A stretch of 64,000 nucleotides of DNA from Bacillota bacterium (GCA_023411555.1 JAEYOQ010000011.1:62001-126000); one strand, 5' to 3'; shown: positions 48,926-58,090, counted from the stretch's first letter. Program-made: numbers and translations. The notes: generated from the sequence alone by a model not told the origin.

Positions 48926-50041
48926 ATGAGTAATTCAATTAAAATAGAGAATGTAGTTAAAAAATACGGTGATGTAACAATAATTCCCGATCTGTCGGTA
49001 CACATCAATAATGGAGAATTTTTCACTCTGTTAGGTCCCTCTGGATGTGGAAAGACTACCCTACTTCGTATGATTGCTGGTTTTAACAGTATTGAAGGCG
49101 GAACCATCAGTTTTGACGAAAAGGTAATCAATGATATATCGGCACATAAAAGAAATATAGGTATGGTATTTCAAAGCTATGCGATTTTCCCTCACTTAAC
49201 CGTGAGACAGAATGTAGAGTACGGATTAAAGATCCGTAAGGTAAATAAGAACGAAATGAAGAAAAAGGTAGATGATATCCTTGAAGTCGTAAAAATCAGT
49301 GATTATCAGGATCGACTTCCGGAAAGGCTATCAGGCGGTCAGCAGCAAAGAGTAGCCCTGGCAAGAGCAATCGTCATTCACCCTAGTGTACTATTGATGG
49401 ATGAGCCTCTATCCAATCTCGATGCAAAACTAAGAATTGAGATGAGAAGTGCAATCAGAGAGGTACAGAAGAAGGTAGGCATTACGACTGTCTATGTAAC
49501 TCACGATCAGGAGGAAGCACTGGCGATATCAGACCGTATTGCAATTATGAATGAAGGTGTGATACAACAGATCGCTACACCGGAGGAAATATATACAAGA
49601 CCTTATAATGTATTTGTCTCAACCTTCATCGGACATTCAAACCTGTTCCACGGTACCTATAATAAAGATACAGCAGGTGCCTATGTTCAATTTAAGAATG
49701 GTTATAAGGTATATGTAAAAGATCTTAAGCAGGATTATAAAGAGGGGAATAAGGTTATTATCTCCGTACGCCCCGAGGAGTTTATCGTCTCGGAGGAAGG
49801 TCTTAAGGTGCGAATTAAGAATAGAACCTTCTTGGGTAAATACACCAATTACGAGATGGAATTTGACAAAGGAATGGTATTAGACAATCAGCCTTCCTTG
49901 GAGTATTCACAGGATCTTGGTCAATCCGCAAGGATATTTGAGGTTGGTGAAACAATAACCTTAAAGCCAAATGCATCTAAAATTAATGTATTTACAGAAG
50001 ACGGTAAGCAAAGTCTGATTAAAGGATGTGATAAGAGATGA
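48926..50041 (+). CDS. ABC transporter ATP-binding protein (FbpC/AfuC/PotA-like)
   Basis: A 371-residue ATPase with Walker A GPSGCGKTTLLR, Q-loop GMVFQSYAIFPHLTV, signature LSGGQQQRVALARAI, Walker B LLMDEPLSNLD and H-loop VTHDQEEALAI. The C-terminal 120 residues form a TOBE domain (VIISVRPEEFIVSEEGLKVRI in part). It overlaps the permease gene by 4 bases. It powers the uptake system of the 47596 lipoprotein. Confidence 0.92.
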   Translation: MSNSIKIENVVKKYGDVTIIPDLSVHINNGEFFTLLGPSGCGKTTLLRMIAGFNSIEGGTISFDEKVINDISAHKRNIGMVFQSYAIFPHLTVRQNVEYGLKIRKVNKNEMKKKVDDILEVVKISDYQDRLPERLSGGQQQRVALARAIVIHPSVLLMDEPLSNLDAKLRIEMRSAIREVQKKVGITTVYVTHDQEEALAISDRIAIMNEGVIQQIATPEEIYTRPYNVFVSTFIGHSNLFHGTYNKDTAGAYVQFKNGYKVYVKDLKQDYKEGNKVIISVRPEEFIVSEEGLKVRIKNRTFLGKYTNYEMEFDKGMVLDNQPSLEYSQDLGQSARIFEVGETITLKPNASKINVFTEDGKQSLIKGCDKR

Positions 50042-51696
50042 GAAAGGAAAGACGTTTTAAATTAGATTTTTGGACAGTTGTGACTCTTGTAATTGTTATA
50101 GTTTTTGCTTTGTTTCTGGTATACCCCTTGTTCTCATTGTTCATAAGTGGTTTTAAGGATCCTAATACCCAGGAGTTTACGATGGCTAACTTCCTTAAGT
50201 TCTTTGAGAAGAAGTATTACTATAGAACCCTATGGCATAGCTTTCTGGTCACCACCTGTACTACTGCTTTAGCAGTTGCTATCGGAGCACCGCTGGCTTA
50301 TTTTACTACAGTTTATAAGGTGAAGAATAGGGGTTTAATGGATATATTGATCATTATCTCCATGCTGTCCCCGCCGTTTATCGGAGCTTACTCCTGGATT
50401 GTTCTTGGCGGACGTAGTGGTGTAATCACCAAGTTCTTTATGAATGCTTTCGGGATAGAGACTCCCTCAGTTTATGGCTTTGGAGGAATCCTCCTGGTAC
50501 TTACATTAAAGTTGTATCCCTATATCTATTTATACACGAAGGGAGCACTAAAAAAGGTGGACAGCTCCTTAAGTGAAGCCGCAGAAAGCCTTGGCTGTAG
50601 CCCTATCCGTAAAATTTCTACCGTTATTGTTCCTTTGATTGCTCCGACTATTTTAGCAGGTTCTCTGTTAGTATTTATGAATGCCCTTGCGGATTTTGGA
50701 ACACCGATGCTAATCGGTGAGGGATATACGGTTATGCCTGTATTAATCTATAACGAGTTCATCAGTGAAGTAGGTAGTAAGGCAAACTTTGCTGCTGCAT
50801 TGGCTGTCATTCTGGTCGTTATTACAGGTATTATGTTCCTAGGACAGAAATACGTGGTGAATAAGAAATCCTTTACCATGAGTTCCCTTCGACCTATACA
50901 GGAAAAGCAGCTGCACGGAGTTAAGAATGTCGTATTGCATGTGGCAATCGGTTTGATTGTATTCTTATCTATTATTCCTCAGATAACGGTTGTATTTACC
51001 TCCTTTAAAGCGACTAAGGGTGCTATGTTTACAGATGGTTTTTCATTGAAAAGCTATCAGACCATATTTGCTAACCTAGGAAAATCCATCTTGAATACCT
51101 ACAAATTTGGTATTATTGCAATTATTATTATTGTCTTTATGGCTATGTTTATTGCCTATATTACAACAAGAAGAAAAAGCTGGTTAACAAATATCATTGA
51201 TTCCATGACCATGTTCCCTTATATTATTCCCGGATCTGTACTTGGTATCACATTACTACTGGCATTTAATAAGAAACCTTTACTACTTAGTGGTACAGCA
51301 GTTATTATTATCATAGCATTTGTTGTACGTCGTCTTCCTTATACCCTGCGTTCCAGTGCTGCAATTCTGTATCAGATCAGTACAAGCTTGGAGGAGGCTG
51401 CCATCAGTCTTGGTGATTCTCCGTTAAAAACCTTTTTCAAGGTGACGGCAGTACTGATGATGCCTGGTGTCGTCTCAGGTGCGATATTAAGCTGGATTAC
51501 TATAATTAATGAATTAAGTGCTTCTGTAATTCTGTATACAGGAGATACAAGGACCATGTCGGTTGCAATTTATACCGAGGTTATCCGTTCCAGTTACGGT
51601 ACGGCAGCAGCCTTAGCAACTATTCTTACCATTACGACCGTAGTATCTCTATTAATATTCTTTAGGTTAACTGGTAAAAAAGAGATAAGCTTATAA
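50038..51696 (+). CDS. ABC transporter permease, two-domain FbpB/AfuB type
   Basis: A 552-residue membrane protein with two joined BPD_transp_1 domains, about twelve helices. Each half has an ATPase-docking loop: SEAAESLGCSPIRKISTVIVP in the first and EEAAISLGDSPLKTFFKVTA in the second. This fused form is the rule for FbpB/AfuB. It is translationally coupled to the ATPase gene (ATGA overlap) and is followed by the sensor kinase after only a few bases, so transporter and sensor are made from one transcript. Confidence 0.92.
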   Translation: MRKERRFKLDFWTVVTLVIVIVFALFLVYPLFSLFISGFKDPNTQEFTMANFLKFFEKKYYYRTLWHSFLVTTCTTALAVAIGAPLAYFTTVYKVKNRGLMDILIIISMLSPPFIGAYSWIVLGGRSGVITKFFMNAFGIETPSVYGFGGILLVLTLKLYPYIYLYTKGALKKVDSSLSEAAESLGCSPIRKISTVIVPLIAPTILAGSLLVFMNALADFGTPMLIGEGYTVMPVLIYNEFISEVGSKANFAAALAVILVVITGIMFLGQKYVVNKKSFTMSSLRPIQEKQLHGVKNVVLHVAIGLIVFLSIIPQITVVFTSFKATKGAMFTDGFSLKSYQTIFANLGKSILNTYKFGIIAIIIIVFMAMFIAYITTRRKSWLTNIIDSMTMFPYIIPGSVLGITLLLAFNKKPLLLSGTAVIIIIAFVVRRLPYTLRSSAAILYQISTSLEEAAISLGDSPLKTFFKVTAVLMMPGVVSGAILSWITIINELSASVILYTGDTRTMSVAIYTEVIRSSYGTAAALATILTITTVVSLLIFFRLTGKKEISL

Positions 51697-51719
51697 TCAT
51701 GATGCGAAGGGATGATTGT

Positions 51720-53432
51720 ATGAAAAAGAAGCATAGCTATTACAAAGAAGGTATCCGTAGAATGCTTTTAATTTATTCAATCATCCCGGTTGCACTTTTA
51801 ACCATGGTTTGCTTGCTGATTTTCTTGGGAATATGGAGATATTCTACAGAGATTACTACAACAAAGGAAAATTCATCCATTACAAATACAATAGAAAAAA
51901 CGATAAATGCCTATGTGGAATTAATCTATATGTTGGAAAATCAGCAGACATTAGTTGCCAATAGGGACATGGGTGCAGAGCAAAGGGTAGAGATATTTGA
52001 AAATATTTATCGTGTTTCTAATTTGGTCGATAAGAAGGCCAATATATTTGTTTTTGATCAGAATATCACTCCGATTATAACCGGATCAAAGGTAATACCT
52101 GAATATTTGGAGGGTAAGTACGCCGGTAATTGGGGTGTTTTTCGAATCATGAAGCAAAATCCCGAGAATATTGCCATAAAGCTTCTAAAGGCCCCAGGAG
52201 AAGAGAATATGCAACTGGTAATCGGTAAAGCGATTCTTAAGGATGGAGTAATCAGTGGCTATATTGTCTTTGTAATCGATAACAGACAATTCTTTATTGA
52301 CATTGCAGCACTGGATTCCCAGACAGTGATTACAGACGAGGCGGGATGGGTGTTTGTCGCTAATAATTATAACTTTCTTGATACCCTGGAACGGTTTGAT
52401 TTAACGGTGGAGAAAGAGAAAGCTCATGTGGAAAATAGTGCAGGTGAATTCTTTGTTGTAACCAGTGGTATTCTAGGTAATCGAATCTTGATTTATTCGA
52501 TATTACCATTAAGTAATCAGATAATAATTACGAAATATATTGTAGGTATACTGCTCTTTGTCTTTGCTATGATGTTTTTATTTGTATTCGTTAATTCTAA
52601 GAGTATAGCCGCTGAGAAAACAAAGGATTTATATGCAATTATCGATACCTTTGAAAAGGCAAAAGAAGGAGATCTGGATACCCACATTGATATAGCCAGC
52701 AATGATGAATTTGAAATCATTGCTGAGGCCTATAATCAGATGCTGGACAGCCTAAAGGATCAGATTGAAAGAAATAAGGAGATGGGTAAACTGGTAGCAT
52801 TCTCTCAGACAAAGCAGCTAGAGTCTCAGTTTAATCCTCATTTCTTATTTAATACTTTAGAAAATATACGGTTTATGTGCAAGATGGAACCGAATATTGC
52901 GAGCAAGATGGTTCTTAATCTGTCAACCTTACTCCGTTACAGTATCAGTAATATACAGACAGAGGTCACAGTAAACGAGGATATTGCCTATACAGAAAAT
53001 TATATGAGTATTCTAAAATATCGCTTTAATAAACGCTTCCAATACTCGATTGATATTTCACAAGAGATTGAGGAGTGTATTATACCAAAGCTTCTAATCC
53101 AGCCTATGATTGAGAATTCTATTAAGTATGGATTTGTAGGCCGTGAGCGTCTTGTGGTAGAGATTAGTGGATATAAGGAAGAGGATAGGCTTGTGATGAT
53201 TTGTTCGGATGATGGTGCCGGGATGGCACCAGAGCTTCTTGAAGAAATGCAAGAGGTACTTAACAGCACCACCAATCGGAGCAGTCATTCCGGTTTATAT
53301 AATGTTAACCGACGTTTACAGCTAAAATATGGTGAAGAGTATCGTATTCATATTGAAAGTATACTGGATAAGGGGACAACAATAAAAGTTATTCTTCCGA
53401 TAAGATATGGAGAAGGAGGTAATAATGCTTAA
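51720..53432 (+). CDS. Sensor histidine kinase, YesM/LytS-like
   Basis: A 570-residue membrane kinase. Two helices (about 15-40 and 270-295) frame an outside sensor domain of about 230 residues. A HAMP-like linker follows (FEKAKEGDLDTHIDIASNDEF), then the His_kinase domain with the phospho-His in QLESQFNPHFLFNTLENIRF and an ATP domain (LIQPMIENSIKYGF as the N box, SDDGAGMAPELL as the G1 box). The ATG at 51720 behind AAGGG is preferred over that at 51699. It ends 8 bases inside the response regulator gene. It probably senses the transporter's substrate or the loaded binding protein. Confidence 0.9.
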   Translation: MKKKHSYYKEGIRRMLLIYSIIPVALLTMVCLLIFLGIWRYSTEITTTKENSSITNTIEKTINAYVELIYMLENQQTLVANRDMGAEQRVEIFENIYRVSNLVDKKANIFVFDQNITPIITGSKVIPEYLEGKYAGNWGVFRIMKQNPENIAIKLLKAPGEENMQLVIGKAILKDGVISGYIVFVIDNRQFFIDIAALDSQTVITDEAGWVFVANNYNFLDTLERFDLTVEKEKAHVENSAGEFFVVTSGILGNRILIYSILPLSNQIIITKYIVGILLFVFAMMFLFVFVNSKSIAAEKTKDLYAIIDTFEKAKEGDLDTHIDIASNDEFEIIAEAYNQMLDSLKDQIERNKEMGKLVAFSQTKQLESQFNPHFLFNTLENIRFMCKMEPNIASKMVLNLSTLLRYSISNIQTEVTVNEDIAYTENYMSILKYRFNKRFQYSIDISQEIEECIIPKLLIQPMIENSIKYGFVGRERLVVEISGYKEEDRLVMICSDDGAGMAPELLEEMQEVLNSTTNRSSHSGLYNVNRRLQLKYGEEYRIHIESILDKGTTIKVILPIRYGEGGNNA

Positions 53433-54204
53433 AATATTAATAGCGGAAGATGAGGATATCATTCGTAAAGGGTTAATATTTACCATAGACTGGTTGAGTA
53501 TGGATTGTGTTGTTGTAGCAGAAGCTGCTGATGGAGAAGAGGGTCTGCAAAAGATTATCGAGAATAAACCGGATGTTGTGATCACGGACATTAAGATGCC
53601 TAGACTTGATGGCATAGAGATGGTTCGACAGGGATTAGAACATGTGAAGTTCCAAAGCATATTTCTCACCAGCTATACTGAATTTGAGTACGCAAAAAAA
53701 GCAATTGAATTAAAGGCCTATGATTATTTGGTAAAGCCAATCGATGAGAATAAGATGATAGAGGTTATTCAAAGGCTTCATGATGAGTTGGATAAGAATA
53801 AGGAAGCAGAATTTGTTTTGGAAAACCTCAAAAACCCTTCCGCGAAAAGAGACTTGAATTATTATATTGAGCTGGATAACACGGAAAGCGGTTATGTTGC
53901 AAAGGCAATAAAAAAAATAAAAGAAAGCTACATGGATAAAATTGGTATTGAATCAATATCAGAGGAGCTAGGTGTCAGTGCTAGCTATTTGAGCCGTAAA
54001 TTTAAGGAGGTAACCGATCATTCCTTTCTTGATTTGTTGAATGCTTATCGTGTTCAACAGGCGATTAAATTATTAAATACCGGCAAATATCGGGTTTATG
54101 AGATATCCGATTTAACCGGTTTTTCTGATTACAAGCATTTCTGTACGGTATTCAAGCGATATACATCCATGTCTCCGACAGGATTTGTCAAGAAGCGTAA
54201 CTAG
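53425..54204 (+). CDS. AraC-type response regulator, YesN-like
   Basis: A 259-residue DNA-binding response regulator. The receiver domain has the acidic pair EDEDI, the phosphorylation site Asp in DVVITDIKMPRLDG, FLTSYTEFEYAKKAIELKAYDYLVKP (Thr/Ser and Lys) in parts, and the C-terminal AraC helices (ESISEELGVSASYLSRKFKE and VYEISDLTGFSDYKHFCTVFK). It is much shorter than classical YesN (about 500 residues). GGAGG before the ATG at 53425 sets the start. It should regulate this ABC operon upon phosphorylation by the 51720 kinase. Confidence 0.92.
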   Translation: MLKILIAEDEDIIRKGLIFTIDWLSMDCVVVAEAADGEEGLQKIIENKPDVVITDIKMPRLDGIEMVRQGLEHVKFQSIFLTSYTEFEYAKKAIELKAYDYLVKPIDENKMIEVIQRLHDELDKNKEAEFVLENLKNPSAKRDLNYYIELDNTESGYVAKAIKKIKESYMDKIGIESISEELGVSASYLSRKFKEVTDHSFLDLLNAYRVQQAIKLLNTGKYRVYEISDLTGFSDYKHFCTVFKRYTSMSPTGFVKKRN

Positions 54205-54238
54205 AATTATCACACATATACGAACATAAAGGAAATAG

Positions 54239-55051
54239 GTGCATATGAAAAAATATTCGAATATTTTGTTACTGAGCGATATGGATGGTACCTTGTTGAA
54301 TTCACAGGGCATTGTATCGAAGGAGAATAGGGAGGCTATAAATTATTTTATAGAAAACGGTGGACTATTCGGAATTGCAACCGGAAGAAGCCAATTGAAT
54401 TCTGTTTTATTCCTAGATGAAATCAAAGTAAATGCCTTAAGTGTTTTATATAATGGGTGCGGGGTATATGATTTCGGGGCCAAGCAATTCGTTACTTTAC
54501 ATGAATTATCGAAAAGCAGTTTAATCTCTTTCATTAAGCATTGCCTGAGAGAGTTTACAGATATTACAATACAAATCTATTGTCCCGAGATGTGTTATTT
54601 TATAACGCCACAATCACAGGCAGACCCTCAAAACGTAGCTCTTCATCAACCCTGTGAATTCTGTTTGCTGGAGGATATAGTAGACCTGCCCTGGATTAAG
54701 ATTTTATTTAGCGGAGCAATGGATGCTTTGCAGGTATTAAATGAGCAGATGATTCGTGAAGGGCTGGATCAGGAGCTAAGCTGGGTATTTTCTTCTGAGA
54801 TTTATCTGGAATATCTGCCCGATGGTGTTAGTAAGGGAAGTGCTTTGCAGCAGATAAGAGAAAGTATGGGCCCGGATTACCGAATTTATGCGGTGGGAGA
54901 TTATAATAATGATGTGGAAATGCTGCAAGCAGCTGATGTAGGAATTGCTATGCAAAATGCGATATCAACGCTTAAAGAGATTGCGGACAGAATAACCGTT
55001 AGCAATGATGAAAGTGCAATTGCTGATATCATATACAATATTATTGAATAA
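54239..55051 (+). CDS. HAD superfamily phosphatase, Cof type
   Basis: A 270-residue HAD hydrolase with the class IIB (Cof) layout. Motif I is LLSDMDGTLLNSQG (nucleophile Asp), motif II is FGIATGRS, and motif III/IV is DGVSKGSALQQI and YAVGDYNNDVEMLQAADVGIAM. Cof enzymes remove phosphate from sugar phosphates, FMN or related compounds. Being 34 bp after the response regulator, it probably shares the operon, and it supports the idea that the transporter brings in a phosphorylated sugar. A GTG at 54239 fits AAAGGA best; ATG at 54245 is also possible. Confidence 0.88.
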   Translation: MHMKKYSNILLLSDMDGTLLNSQGIVSKENREAINYFIENGGLFGIATGRSQLNSVLFLDEIKVNALSVLYNGCGVYDFGAKQFVTLHELSKSSLISFIKHCLREFTDITIQIYCPEMCYFITPQSQADPQNVALHQPCEFCLLEDIVDLPWIKILFSGAMDALQVLNEQMIREGLDQELSWVFSSEIYLEYLPDGVSKGSALQQIRESMGPDYRIYAVGDYNNDVEMLQAADVGIAMQNAISTLKEIADRITVSNDESAIADIIYNIIE

Positions 55052-55124
55052 GTGAAAAATCCGTTGCATTTTAAAACATGTAGTGATATTATAGATTTTA
55101 AAGTAAACAGAAGGGAGATAATTT

Positions 55125-55220
55125 ATGAGCACCTTTGGTTATGTACCAATTTGTGGTAGCAGTTCATTGATAAAAGCATTCATTCAGATGCCTTTACGGG
55201 ACTACTGCGCCCTTTTTTAG
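55125..55220 (+). CDS. Possible small peptide gene (31 residues)
   Basis: A short open frame behind AAGGGAG, reading MSTFGYVPICGSSSLIKAF then QMPLRDYCALF to TAG. The region after it can fold (CTACTGCG at 55202 with CGCAGTAG at 55249) and then ends in a terminator at 55261. So a short transcript with one peptide is possible. No family is recognised; it could equally be the front end of a broken gene. The rest of the 330-base gap up to the MFS gene shows nothing else. Confidence 0.35.
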   Translation: MSTFGYVPICGSSSLIKAFIQMPLRDYCALF

Positions 55221-55260
55221 GGATGCCCATGAATTATTTCTAATAGAACGCAGTAGCTCC

Positions 55261-55301
55261 GAGGAACATTAATCTTAAGAAAAGGTTTATGTTCCTTTTT
55301 T
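55261..55301 (+). terminator. Intrinsic terminator
   Basis: GGAACAT (55263) pairs with ATGTTCC (55289), then TTTTTT. It lies between the small peptide frame and the MFS gene. Confidence 0.7.
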
Positions 55302-55383
55302 ATTTGAAAAATATTGCAGTTTCGAACTTACCCGGGCAAATAGGTCGGTTCTGCGAAAATGAAGAAGAATAAGGAGCGAAATT

Positions 55384-56640
55384 ATGAACGCAGAAATAAA
55401 TAAAGTAAGCAGTGAAAGGAACTTATTCAGAAAAGGCGATGTGTCTGGAAATGTAAGATTTGATTATATATTCTGTTTCTTGAAGAATTTTGATATATCC
55501 AATTCCATATGGGTGTTGTACCTAGTGTATAAGGGGATGTCCTTGTGGCAGATTGGTATTGTAGAGGGAATCTATCATCTGACCAGTCTCTTATGTGAAG
55601 TACCGAGCGGAGCACTGGCTGATCTCTTGGGCCGAAAGAAGGTCATCTTGTCTGGGCGTATCTTCAGTGCTATTTCATCGATAATATGTCTGTTTGGTGG
55701 AAGCATGTGGCATTTTGCACTAGCCTTTGCTATCTCTGCTATTGGCCAGAATTTGAATTCCGGTTCGGAGGAAGCACTGGTCTATGACAGTATGAAACAG
55801 CTGGGACTGGCGGATCGATATATTAAGGTGAATAGCCGCTTGAATGTTATAATAGAGATAGCCCAGGGAATTGCAACCGTAGCTGGTGGAGTGATTGCAG
55901 AATACTCCTTTGCCTGGTGCTATGTCGCATCAGTAATTGTAGCATTACTTGCTCTGGTTCCGGCAATATTCTTCGTGGAACCCGAGATTTTAATGAGTAC
56001 GCAAGAAAGCAACTCTAATGATGATTTTATACCATATAACCACGAGAGTGCATCTACTAATAATAAGATAAATGTAGTTACACTTGTTAAGACACATTTT
56101 ATCACTAGCTTGAAGGTGATAAAGAGCGATGCAAAACTGAGGAGGATTCTGTTCTATTATCCAATGGTTTTTACCTTTCATACCATTGTATTCTTCTATG
56201 GACAAGAATTCTTCAGCCTACTCGGTATGAATAAGCTACAGATTAGCTTGATTATGCTGTTTGCCAGTATGATATCCATCTTAGGTGCAGTTAGTAGTGA
56301 GTGGTTTTTAAAGCAATTCGGGCATAAAGCTAAATATGTAGCATCGATACTGATGGGATGTGGAATTATTGCCATGAGCAGATATAGCCTCATTATATCA
56401 ATTCTTGCATTTGCGGTGGTAAATTATGCCAATTCGGTATTGTATCCGATTCAATCGGCAGCAATCAATGATCTGATACCGTCAAAGCATAGAGCCACAA
56501 TAATCTCGGTGAACAGCATGTTATTCTCTGTTCTGATGGTTATACTGTTTCCGGTTTGTGGTCTTTTTGCGGATAAGACGGATTTACATCAGGTTTTTCT
56601 TGTTAGGCATTTTACAATTAGGGATTATGTTTATGATTAG
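55384..56640 (+). CDS. MFS transporter, C-terminus altered by a frameshift
   Basis: A 418-residue major facilitator protein with about twelve helices, and the MFS loop signature in GALADLLGRKKVILSGRIFS. The last 17 residues (after DLHQV) are hydrophilic and not like MFS ends (FLVRHFTIRDYVYD). The +1 frame across the five-T run at 56594-56598 instead reads VFLLGILQLGIMFMIRRNTK and stops at 56656, giving a normal last helix. One extra T in the run explains this. It may be a true mutation, a phase-variable tract or a sequencing error. The substrate is unknown. Confidence 0.82.
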   Translation: MNAEINKVSSERNLFRKGDVSGNVRFDYIFCFLKNFDISNSIWVLYLVYKGMSLWQIGIVEGIYHLTSLLCEVPSGALADLLGRKKVILSGRIFSAISSIICLFGGSMWHFALAFAISAIGQNLNSGSEEALVYDSMKQLGLADRYIKVNSRLNVIIEIAQGIATVAGGVIAEYSFAWCYVASVIVALLALVPAIFFVEPEILMSTQESNSNDDFIPYNHESASTNNKINVVTLVKTHFITSLKVIKSDAKLRRILFYYPMVFTFHTIVFFYGQEFFSLLGMNKLQISLIMLFASMISILGAVSSEWFLKQFGHKAKYVASILMGCGIIAMSRYSLIISILAFAVVNYANSVLYPIQSAAINDLIPSKHRATIISVNSMLFSVLMVILFPVCGLFADKTDLHQVFLVRHFTIRDYVYD

Positions 56641-56656
56641 AAGAAATACAAAGTAA

Positions 56657-56696
56657 GAGGATGTTGCAAAAAGTGAGCTAGTGTTGCAACAACCTC
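56657..56696 (+). terminator. Hairpin after the MFS gene
   Basis: GAGG-A-TGTTGCAA pairs with TTGCAACA-A-CCTC, 12 bp with one mismatch and a 14-base loop. The downstream T run is weak, so termination may be partial. Confidence 0.6.
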
Positions 56697-56716
56697 AAAA
56701 TAATTTCTGATTTTTA

Positions 56717-56747
56717 TTGACTTAAAGTTAACTTTAAGGACTATAAT
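56717..56747 (+). promoter_or_regulatory. MerR-type promoter of the aldo/keto reductase gene
   Basis: TTGACT at 56717 and TATAAT at 56742 have a 19-base spacer. A perfect 18-bp palindrome, CTTAAAGTTAACTTTAAG (56721-56738), fills the spacer. Both features are hallmarks of promoters opened by MerR-family activators. Confidence 0.75.
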
Positions 56748-56849
56748 TTCTATATCCATAAAAGTAGCTTCATGGATTTATGTTGTTAATAGTAAGAGGT
56801 TAAATTAGCCGGCTTTTATGAGTCTTGGATAAATTAGGAGGTATGTATA

Positions 56850-57767
56850 ATGAGAACTATGAAATTAGGGACATCCAATCTTGAGGTTCCGGTATTGGCG
56901 GTTGGATGTATGCGTATTAATGGTTTAGAAAAACCGGAGGCAGAACGCTTTGTTCAGACGGCCCTGGATAATGGAGCCAATTTCTTCGATCATGCAGATA
57001 TTTACGGTGGAGGAACCTGTGAGGAAATATTTGCAGATGCGATTCATATGAATGCATCAATCAGAGAGAAGATGATAATACAATCGAAATGTGGTATTCG
57101 AAAGGGAATGTTCGATTTCTCCAAGGAGCATATCTTAGAAAGCGTAGATGGAAGCCTAAAGAGACTGAAGACGGATTATCTGGATGTGCTTCTACTGCAC
57201 CGCCCAGACGCTCTCGTAGAACCGGAAGAGGTGGCAGAGGCCTTTGATCAGCTTCTTAGTAGTGGCAAGGTCCGACATTTTGGCGTTTCCAATCAGAACC
57301 CGATGCAGATACAGCTATTGAAAAAATATGTGAAGAGTCCGATTGTAGCTAATCAGCTTCAGCTAAGCATAACCAATGCCACTATGATTTCTGCCGGATT
57401 CCATGTGAATATGTTAGATGATTCCGCCCTAGATCGGGATGGCAGCATTCTTGATTTTTGTCGCCTGAACGATATTACCATTCAACCCTGGTCACCTTTC
57501 CAGTATGGCTTCTTTGAGGGTGTATTCTTGGATAATGATAAATTCCCGGAGATAAATGCCAAGGTTAATGAGATAGCAGCAAAGTACGGGGTTACTAATA
57601 CAACCATCGCAATTGCCTGGTTACTTCGTCATCCGGCTCATATGCAACCGGTAATCGGAACAATGAATGTGGATCGTCTGCTTGATTGCATCAAAGCATC
57701 GGAGATCTACCTGACGAGAGAGGAATGGTATGAAATCTACCGTTCAGCAGGGAATGTGCTGCCTTAA
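56850..57767 (+). CDS. Aldo/keto reductase (YdhF-like)
   Basis: A 305-residue NADPH-dependent TIM-barrel oxidoreductase. The catalytic residues are visible in FFDHADIYGGG (Asp, Tyr), IIQSKCGIR (Lys) and DVLLLHRPD (His). HFGVSNQNPMQIQLL and the cofactor region TIAIAWLLRHPAHMQPVIGTMN fit the YdhF/AKR group. Such enzymes reduce reactive aldehydes. The MerR-type promoter upstream is in line with induction by electrophile stress, but no MerR gene is close by. A long terminator follows. Confidence 0.9.
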   Translation: MRTMKLGTSNLEVPVLAVGCMRINGLEKPEAERFVQTALDNGANFFDHADIYGGGTCEEIFADAIHMNASIREKMIIQSKCGIRKGMFDFSKEHILESVDGSLKRLKTDYLDVLLLHRPDALVEPEEVAEAFDQLLSSGKVRHFGVSNQNPMQIQLLKKYVKSPIVANQLQLSITNATMISAGFHVNMLDDSALDRDGSILDFCRLNDITIQPWSPFQYGFFEGVFLDNDKFPEINAKVNEIAAKYGVTNTTIAIAWLLRHPAHMQPVIGTMNVDRLLDCIKASEIYLTREEWYEIYRSAGNVLP

Positions 57768-57835
57768 GAACAGGAAGAGACAAGATAAGATGATAGAAGA
57801 AATATTTCTGAAGTCTATTGCTGATATATAAGATG

Positions 57836-57914
57836 AAAGCCTATAGTATAAGTTGGCATACCCGGAACAGGATCAACCTTATTGGGGAGCTAACTTACCT
57901 TATAGGCTTTTTCG
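57836..57914. terminator. Long bidirectional terminator
   Basis: AAAGCCTATA (57836) pairs with TATAGGCTTT (57901), and TAAGTT with AACTTA further in; a T run follows. It separates the reductase gene from the convergent small gene at 57929. Confidence 0.8.
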
Positions 57915-57928
57915 ATTCAAAAAGACTG

Positions 57929-58090
57929 TTAGCGACTGGTATCACTGCTTTTGTTCTTAGGATTGTTATCCTTTAAGCCGAATACGGCTCGGGCACTTTC
58001 GGCCTGTGGATCATGCTTTATATGCTTGGAGTGGAAGGTACCATCTTCCTTCTTATGATTTTTTGTACTTCTCATTTTATTATCATTCAT
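57929..58090 (-). CDS. Small CPC_1213-like protein (53 residues)
   Basis: A short, very polar and basic protein. It begins MNDNKMRSTKNHKKEDGTFH and contains SKHIKHDPQAESARAVFGLK, which I recall as the hallmark of the clostridial CPC_1213 family of small proteins of unknown function. An AAGGCGGGG motif precedes the start. It is separated from the convergent aldo/keto reductase by a terminator. The region from its start to the thioredoxin gene (58091-58371) holds a hairpin GAGAG/CTCTC near 58315 and no other gene. Confidence 0.65.
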   Translation of the reverse strand: MNDNKMRSTKNHKKEDGTFHSKHIKHDPQAESARAVFGLKDNNPKNKSSDTSR

